In this document: piece after piece, positions 5,818 to 8,552 of the stretch
Numbering within the stretch: position 1 is the stretch's first letter
How the letters are laid out: every line of letters starts with the position of its first letter
Source of the DNA: Clostridia bacterium
GTDB lineage: Bacteria; Bacillota; Clostridia; Christensenellales; CAG-314
Direction: 5' to 3'
NCBI GenBank assembly: GCA_017407305.1
Contig: JAFQWS010000058.1
Coordinates: 1 to 8,552 of the forward strand
DNA: 8,552 nucleotides
The notes under the pieces: generated by a model
Seen by the model: only the letters and a program-made list of their open reading frames with translations
Databases searched by the model: none
Told to the model about the DNA's origin: nothing
Position numbers and translations under genes: made by a program

Positions 5818-6672
5818 ATGAAAACTTTGAAAGAAAATCGCACCATAAGTTTTTTGATTGTGGGTGCAGTTTACATTTTGGCAACGGTATTGGGCATTGT
5901 TTTATACAAACTTTTGCCCTTTGATTGGTGGCTCAATTTGCTTTTGGCAGACGTCTTTGCCACAATTTTGACTTTTATTTTCAGTCTTATTTTCGACAAC
6001 GCGTCCGTTTACGATCCCTATTGGAGCGTTCAACCCATTGTCATTTCAACAGCCTTTGCTTTTGGCAAAAGCCTCAACCTTTTGTCGGTGTTGTTGCTTG
6101 TTGCCATTTGGCTTTGGGGCATTCGCTTGACAGCCAATTGGGCGTACACTTTTGGCAACTTGACTTGTCAAGATTGGCGCTATACGATGCTCAAAGAAAA
6201 GACGGGTGCGTTTTATCCAATTATCAATTTTGTTGGTATTCACATGGTGCCCACCGTGGTGGTGTATTTTTGCACCCTTCCCGCCGTTTATGCAATTGTA
6301 TTTGACAAGGCATTTCATTGGATTTCCATCATCTTTTTTGCGCAAGTTTTGGTGGCAGTCACCTTGCAAACAATTTCCGACGTTCAAATGCACAAGTACA
6401 GAAAAAAGCGTACCACACCCTTTATTCGTGTTGGACTTTGGAAGTACAGCCGTCACCCCAACTATTTTGGCGAGATTTTGATGTGGTGGAGTGTTGGCTT
6501 GATGGTGGTGGGAACTGATTTCGGCCTTTGGTATTTACTTGTCGGCGCAGTTTTAAACACCTTGTTGTTTTTGTTTGTCAGTGTACCGATGGCAGACGGT
6601 AGACAAAGTCGCAAAGAAGGGTTTGCCCAATACAAAAAGGAAACACGCGTATTTTTGCCCATCAAAAAGTAG
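5818..6672 (+). CDS. DUF1295 integral membrane protein (steroid 5-alpha-reductase C-terminal-like)
   Basis: This 284-residue protein has about six to seven hydrophobic segments. Family landmarks are in order: SVYDPYWSVQP (63-73) after the second helix, WGIRLTANWAYTF (100-112), DWRY (119-122), IHMVPT (141-146), SDVQMHKYR (187-195) and GLWKYSRHPNYFGE (206-219). The last one is the hallmark that DUF1295 shares with isoprenylcysteine methyltransferases and steroid/enone reductases, where it lines a cofactor site. Family members are thought to be NAD(P)H-dependent membrane reductases or methyltransferases, but the substrate is unknown, and nothing in the context reveals it. ATG 5818 has GGAG at 5808-5811, 6 bases upstream; a TTG at 5806 overlaps that site and is rejected. 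It appears monocistronic, between its own promoter and a strong terminator. Confidence 0.88.
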   Translation: MKTLKENRTISFLIVGAVYILATVLGIVLYKLLPFDWWLNLLLADVFATILTFIFSLIFDNASVYDPYWSVQPIVISTAFAFGKSLNLLSVLLLVAIWLWGIRLTANWAYTFGNLTCQDWRYTMLKEKTGAFYPIINFVGIHMVPTVVVYFCTLPAVYAIVFDKAFHWISIIFFAQVLVAVTLQTISDVQMHKYRKKRTTPFIRVGLWKYSRHPNYFGEILMWWSVGLMVVGTDFGLWYLLVGAVLNTLLFLFVSVPMADGRQSRKEGFAQYKKETRVFLPIKK

Positions 6673-6703
6673 CAAAAAAGGCAGTTTTTTACTGAAAACG
6701 ACT

Positions 6704-6740
6704 AAAAAATACCCACTTGTTCACTTCAAGTGGGTTTTTT
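6704..6740. terminator. Bidirectional terminator shared by DUF1295 gene and spoIIID
   Basis: ACCCACTTG (6711-6719) and CAAGTGGGT (6727-6735) form a 9-pair stem around a 7-base loop. T-run 6735-6740 serves the plus strand; A-run 6704-6709 gives a T-run on the minus strand. The spoIIID stop codon (6726-6728) lies at the loop-stem boundary. Confidence 0.92.
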
Positions 6741-6983
6741 GTTTTGATATTTCGTTTTGGTTGCAAAGCCACCGCGAAGGTGTTTTTGTTGAAAATTCAC
6801 CCTCAAAATTTCTTGCACCAACAAAAATTTGTATTTGTCCAAACGTGGCAAATTATTTTTCAAATCTTTGTGAACGGTGGACTTGGAAAGGCAAAATTTT
6901 TGAGAAGTTTTGCGTATGGTTGCCCTGTTTTCAATGATAAAATTTGCCATTTCCACCGTTCTTTTGGCTATATAATTTTTCAA
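6726..6983 (-). CDS. spoIIID: Sporulation transcription factor SpoIIID
   Basis: This 85-residue protein follows Bacillus SpoIIID closely from the first residues (KNYIAKRT against HDYIKERT). The helix-turn-helix spans about 21-41 and contains the near-invariant LSKSTVHKDL (32-41) recognition helix. The C-terminal basic DNA-binding segment HLRGG (68-72) with ATKTKY (74-79) is present; position 73, Glu in Bacillus, is Phe. SpoIIID activates or represses mother-cell genes made by sigma-E RNA polymerase and helps switch to sigma-K, which fits the spoIVF pair in this window. The start is TTG at 6983, supported by the alignment and by AGAGG (6992-6996), 8 bases upstream; no ATG is available. Its last codons lie within the right arm of the terminator hairpin. 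A candidate sigma-E promoter lies just upstream. Confidence 0.93.
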   Translation of the reverse strand: MKNYIAKRTVEMANFIIENRATIRKTSQKFCLSKSTVHKDLKNNLPRLDKYKFLLVQEILRVNFQQKHLRGGFATKTKYQNKKPT

Positions 6984-7005
6984 AACTGATGCCTCTGTTT
7001 ACACT

Positions 7006-7034
7006 AAAATATGCCAAAATGCAAAAAAAAATGA
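7006..7034 (-). promoter_or_regulatory. Candidate sigma-E promoter of spoIIID
   Basis: On the minus strand, TCATTTT (7028-7034) is followed after 14 bases by CATATTTT (7006-7013). The Bacillus sigma-E consensus is KMATATT-N14-CATACAHT; these match about 6 of 7 and 6 of 8 positions with correct spacing. The predicted start near 6999 falls just before the AGAGG site. In Bacillus spoIIID is transcribed by sigma-E. The AT-rich context makes chance matches possible. Confidence 0.45.
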
Positions 7035-7103
7035 CTTCATTTTCCCATCAATTCAGAGCCTTCAAAAATGAAAAAAAATTGCAAAAATTTTTGGGAAATT
7101 CGT

Positions 7104-7132
7104 TTGACTTAAATTGCTTTGTTTGGTATTTT
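7104..7132 (+). promoter_or_regulatory. Sigma-A-type promoter of the 100-residue gene
   Basis: TTGACT (7104-7109), a 17-base spacer and TATTTT (7127-7132), preceded by TGG, form a good extended -10 promoter. The predicted start near 7139 lies 7 bases before the AAGGAG ribosome site. Confidence 0.65.
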
Positions 7133-7155
7133 GGAAAGGCACATCAAGGAGAATT

Positions 7156-7458
7156 ATGTCGAAAAGCACCCTTCAAACTCTCAAAAAAGACGGCTACATA
7201 GTTGCCTCAAACAACAGCGACGTCGTCGTGGAATTCAAAGACCAAAAAGAGTTGGAAAGGTTGCTCAAAAACTTAAAAAAATACAATGTTTCCTTTGAAA
7301 AGCCCCCTCAAAAAGGGTACAAACTAAAATGCGTTTTGGTGGATTTGGAAAAAAGAGAGGCACGTTGTGCCAACTTTACCACCTTACTTGCCAAAAAGGC
7401 TTTGTGTGTCAAAAATTTCACAACAAAAGATTTTATTTCGTTTATCGCCCAAGACTAA
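7156..7458 (+). CDS. Small basic protein of unknown function (100 aa)
   Basis: I do not recognise this protein. It has no signal peptide or membrane segment, so it is probably cytoplasmic. It is rich in Lys. Predicted structure is strand 14-17, strand 22-27 (DVVVEF), a charged helix 29-42 (KELERLLKNLKKY), a KPPQKGYK turn (49-56), a strand 57-64 and a mixed C-terminal part with Cys71 and Cys84. The start ATG has AAGGAG at 7146-7151, 4 bases away. The codon use (TTG and CTT/CTC for Leu, AAC for Asn) matches the housekeeping genes here, and it has its own promoter and terminator, so it is very likely a real gene. It is divergent from spoIIID, which suggests but does not prove a link to sporulation. 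Confidence 0.78.
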   Translation: MSKSTLQTLKKDGYIVASNNSDVVVEFKDQKELERLLKNLKKYNVSFEKPPQKGYKLKCVLVDLEKREARCANFTTLLAKKALCVKNFTTKDFISFIAQD

Positions 7459-7498
7459 AATTTTTCATTTCACATTTGTGCGATACACACTTTTATAT

Positions 7499-7535
7499 GC
7501 CCAAACCAAACAACGAGGTTTGGGCGTTTCTTTTT
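7499..7535 (+). terminator. Rho-independent terminator after the 100-residue gene
   Basis: GCCCAAACC (7499-7507) and GGTTTGGGC (7517-7525) form a 9-pair stem with a 9-base loop, followed by GTTTCTTTTT. The minus strand lacks a T-run after the stem, so it should act only on the plus strand. From 7536 to 7647 I see only AT-rich sequence with no gene and no clear terminator for kdpE. Confidence 0.85.
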
Positions 7536-7647
7536 ATTGCTAGAATTTTAACATTTCTTGTCGGTAATTTATTTTGCTTAATTTTTCGACGAAACACCTA
7601 CTTTAATCTCTTGAGTTTGTGTATTTTTTACTTTTATAACTGTAATA

Positions 7648-8346
7648 TTATTCTATTCTCATCATTCTATATCCAACGCCAATATGCGTTTGAATATACT
7701 GTGGAGAATCTGGTTCTATTTCAATCTTCTTTCGAAGCGTTGCCATAAATACGCGCAAGGACGCAACGTTGCTTTCCCAAGCCGAGCCCCAAATCTTTTG
7801 CGTTATAAAGGTATGGGTGAGAACTTTTCCTACGTTTTGAGAAAGCAAACATAGCAATTTGTATTCAATAGGTGTTAAATGTAACTCGTTGTCGTTAATA
7901 TATGCACAACCTGCGGCATAATCAATTTTAAGATTACCGTTTGTAAATAGTGAGTCCGATGGCATTGCTGAATGCAAGACAGACAATCTTCGTGTGGTAA
8001 CACGAATTCTCGCAAGCAATTCTTCCACAGAAAACGGTTTGGTTAAATAATCATCAGCGCCTGCATCCAACGCTTCTATTTTATCGTTATCTTCACTTCT
8101 AGCACTGATAACGATAATTGGCGTTTCCGACCAAGTACGTAGCTTTTTTATTACCTCTATCCCGTCAGTATCAGGAAGCCCTAAATCAAGCAAAATAATA
8201 TCGGGATTGTGTGAAGATGCTTGCATTATTGCGTTTTCTCCGTTTTGAGCGGTTAAATATTTGTATTCGTGCGCCTTTAACGTAGTCGCAATTAAATTGC
8301 GGATAGGCGCATCATCTTCAACTATCAATATCAATGGATTATTCAT
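7648..8346 (-). CDS. kdpE: KdpE response regulator (OmpR family)
   Basis: This 232-residue response regulator has a receiver domain (1-~120) with acidic pocket D11/D12, phospho-acceptor D54 in LLDLGLPD, S81 in ISAR and K103 in TKPF. The C-terminal winged helix (about 133-232) reads LTPIEYKLLCLLSQNVGKVL, then a WGSAWE segment, LRVFMATLRKKIE and GVGYRM near the end. The combination of GKVL..., WG, and LRVFMxxLRKKIE is characteristic of KdpE. KdpE, phosphorylated by KdpD, activates the high-affinity potassium pump genes kdpFABC when potassium is low. The ATG overlaps the kdpD stop by 8 bases, and GGGGAG lies 9 bases upstream, so the pair is co-transcribed. The pump genes are not in the window. 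Codon use differs from the rest: 4 of the first 9 Leu codons are TTA, against none of 14 in rsfS. Confidence 0.93.
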   Translation of the reverse strand: MNNPLILIVEDDAPIRNLIATTLKAHEYKYLTAQNGENAIMQASSHNPDIILLDLGLPDTDGIEVIKKLRTWSETPIIVISARSEDNDKIEALDAGADDYLTKPFSVEELLARIRVTTRRLSVLHSAMPSDSLFTNGNLKIDYAAGCAYINDNELHLTPIEYKLLCLLSQNVGKVLTHTFITQKIWGSAWESNVASLRVFMATLRKKIEIEPDSPQYIQTHIGVGYRMMRIE

Positions 8347-8552
8347 TTATTTTTATCTCCCCAATAGGTAAAGTAAAGGTAAATATAGCGCCACTCGGCA
8401 CGTTGTCTTTTACAAAAATTTCTCCGCCGTGCACGCTAATTATAGATTTGCAAAGCGAAAGACCTAACCCGATGCTCCTACGGCTATCGGCCAACTTATT
8501 CGCTCCTGTATAAAACATATCAAACACGCGCTCTTTTAATTCATCAGGAATA
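8339..8552 (-). CDS. kdpD: KdpD sensor histidine kinase, C-terminal end (partial)
   Basis: About 70 C-terminal residues are visible; the gene continues beyond the right edge. They cover the end of the ATP-binding domain: IPDELKERVFDMFYTGANK (F box region), DSRRSIGLGLSLCKSII (G2 box), HGGEIFV and a final FTFTLP strand. The MFYTGANKLADSRRS wording is typical of KdpD. Full KdpD proteins also have an N-terminal KdpD/universal-stress-like domain and four central membrane helices that lie outside the window. KdpD senses potassium limitation and osmotic stress and phosphorylates KdpE. Its stop lies inside the first codons of kdpE, which implies translational coupling. Confidence 0.92.
   Translation of the reverse strand, partial: IPDELKERVFDMFYTGANKLADSRRSIGLGLSLCKSIISVHGGEIFVKDNVPSGAIFTFTLPIGEIKINE

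Noticed and set aside
7035..7103. An A/T-rich stretch with short inverted repeats (AAAAATTTTT) between spoIIID and the 100-residue gene, as a possible operator.
   Set aside because: The repeats are simple A/T runs expected at this base composition; no specific operator could be supported.
7526..7647. A terminator for kdpE or a small RNA in the AT-rich gap.
   Set aside because: No stable inverted repeat followed by a T-run is visible on the minus strand; the 7499-7525 hairpin lacks a T-run in that direction.
1..8552. CRISPR arrays, insertion sequences, tRNA or rRNA genes.
   Set aside because: No direct-repeat arrays, transposase-like proteins, terminal inverted repeats or RNA gene signatures were seen on either strand.

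Overview
The window looks like a chromosomal segment of an endospore-forming, low-GC Gram-positive bacterium (class Clostridia or a close relative). The basis is a mother-cell sporulation pair (SpoIVFA-like/SpoIVFB), a clear SpoIIID, the Firmicutes-style nadD-yqeK-rsfS order, an alpha2-type glycyl-tRNA synthetase with a zinc ribbon, TTG starts, AAGGAG ribosome sites and strong TTGNNN-17-TATAAT promoters. Placement below class level is not possible from sequence reading alone.

Layout. 1-1166 (+): the end of a SpoIVFA-like protein with a degenerate LytM/M23 domain, overlapping spoIVFB, the membrane metalloprotease that in Bacillus activates pro-sigma-K. 1138-1908 (-): an unrecognised four-helix membrane protein that overlaps spoIVFB tail to tail. 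1924-3746 (+): a strong promoter immediately before a NadD-YqeK fusion gene, which overlaps an rsfS gene carrying an extra C-terminal PUA/EVE-like domain; two hairpin terminators follow. 3808-4237 (-): a small acidic lipoprotein with its own extended -10 promoter. 4266-5706 (-): glyS with a short leader. 5761-6740 (+): a DUF1295 membrane protein, divergent from glyS. 6726-7034 (-): spoIIID, with a TTG start, a candidate sigma-E promoter and a stop codon inside a shared terminator hairpin. 7104-7535 (+): a free-standing 100-residue basic protein with its own promoter and terminator. 7648-8552 (-): kdpE and the end of kdpD, a potassium-sensing two-component pair with different codon use from the rest.

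How the genes relate. SpoIVFA/SpoIVFB and SpoIIID act in the same stage of sporulation (sigma-E to sigma-K in the mother cell) but sit about 5.5 kb apart with NAD synthesis, ribosome silencing and glycine charging between them. NadD (NAD synthesis), YqeK (Ap4A hydrolysis) and RsfS (blocking 70S assembly in starvation) form one transcription unit linking nucleotide signalling, cofactor supply and translation. KdpDE is a separate module. The most unusual features are the RsfS-PUA-like fusion, the altered nucleotide-binding motif of the NadD-YqeK fusion, and its apparently leaderless transcript. No mobile element, CRISPR array, tRNA or rRNA was seen, and no convincing wholly new multi-gene system.
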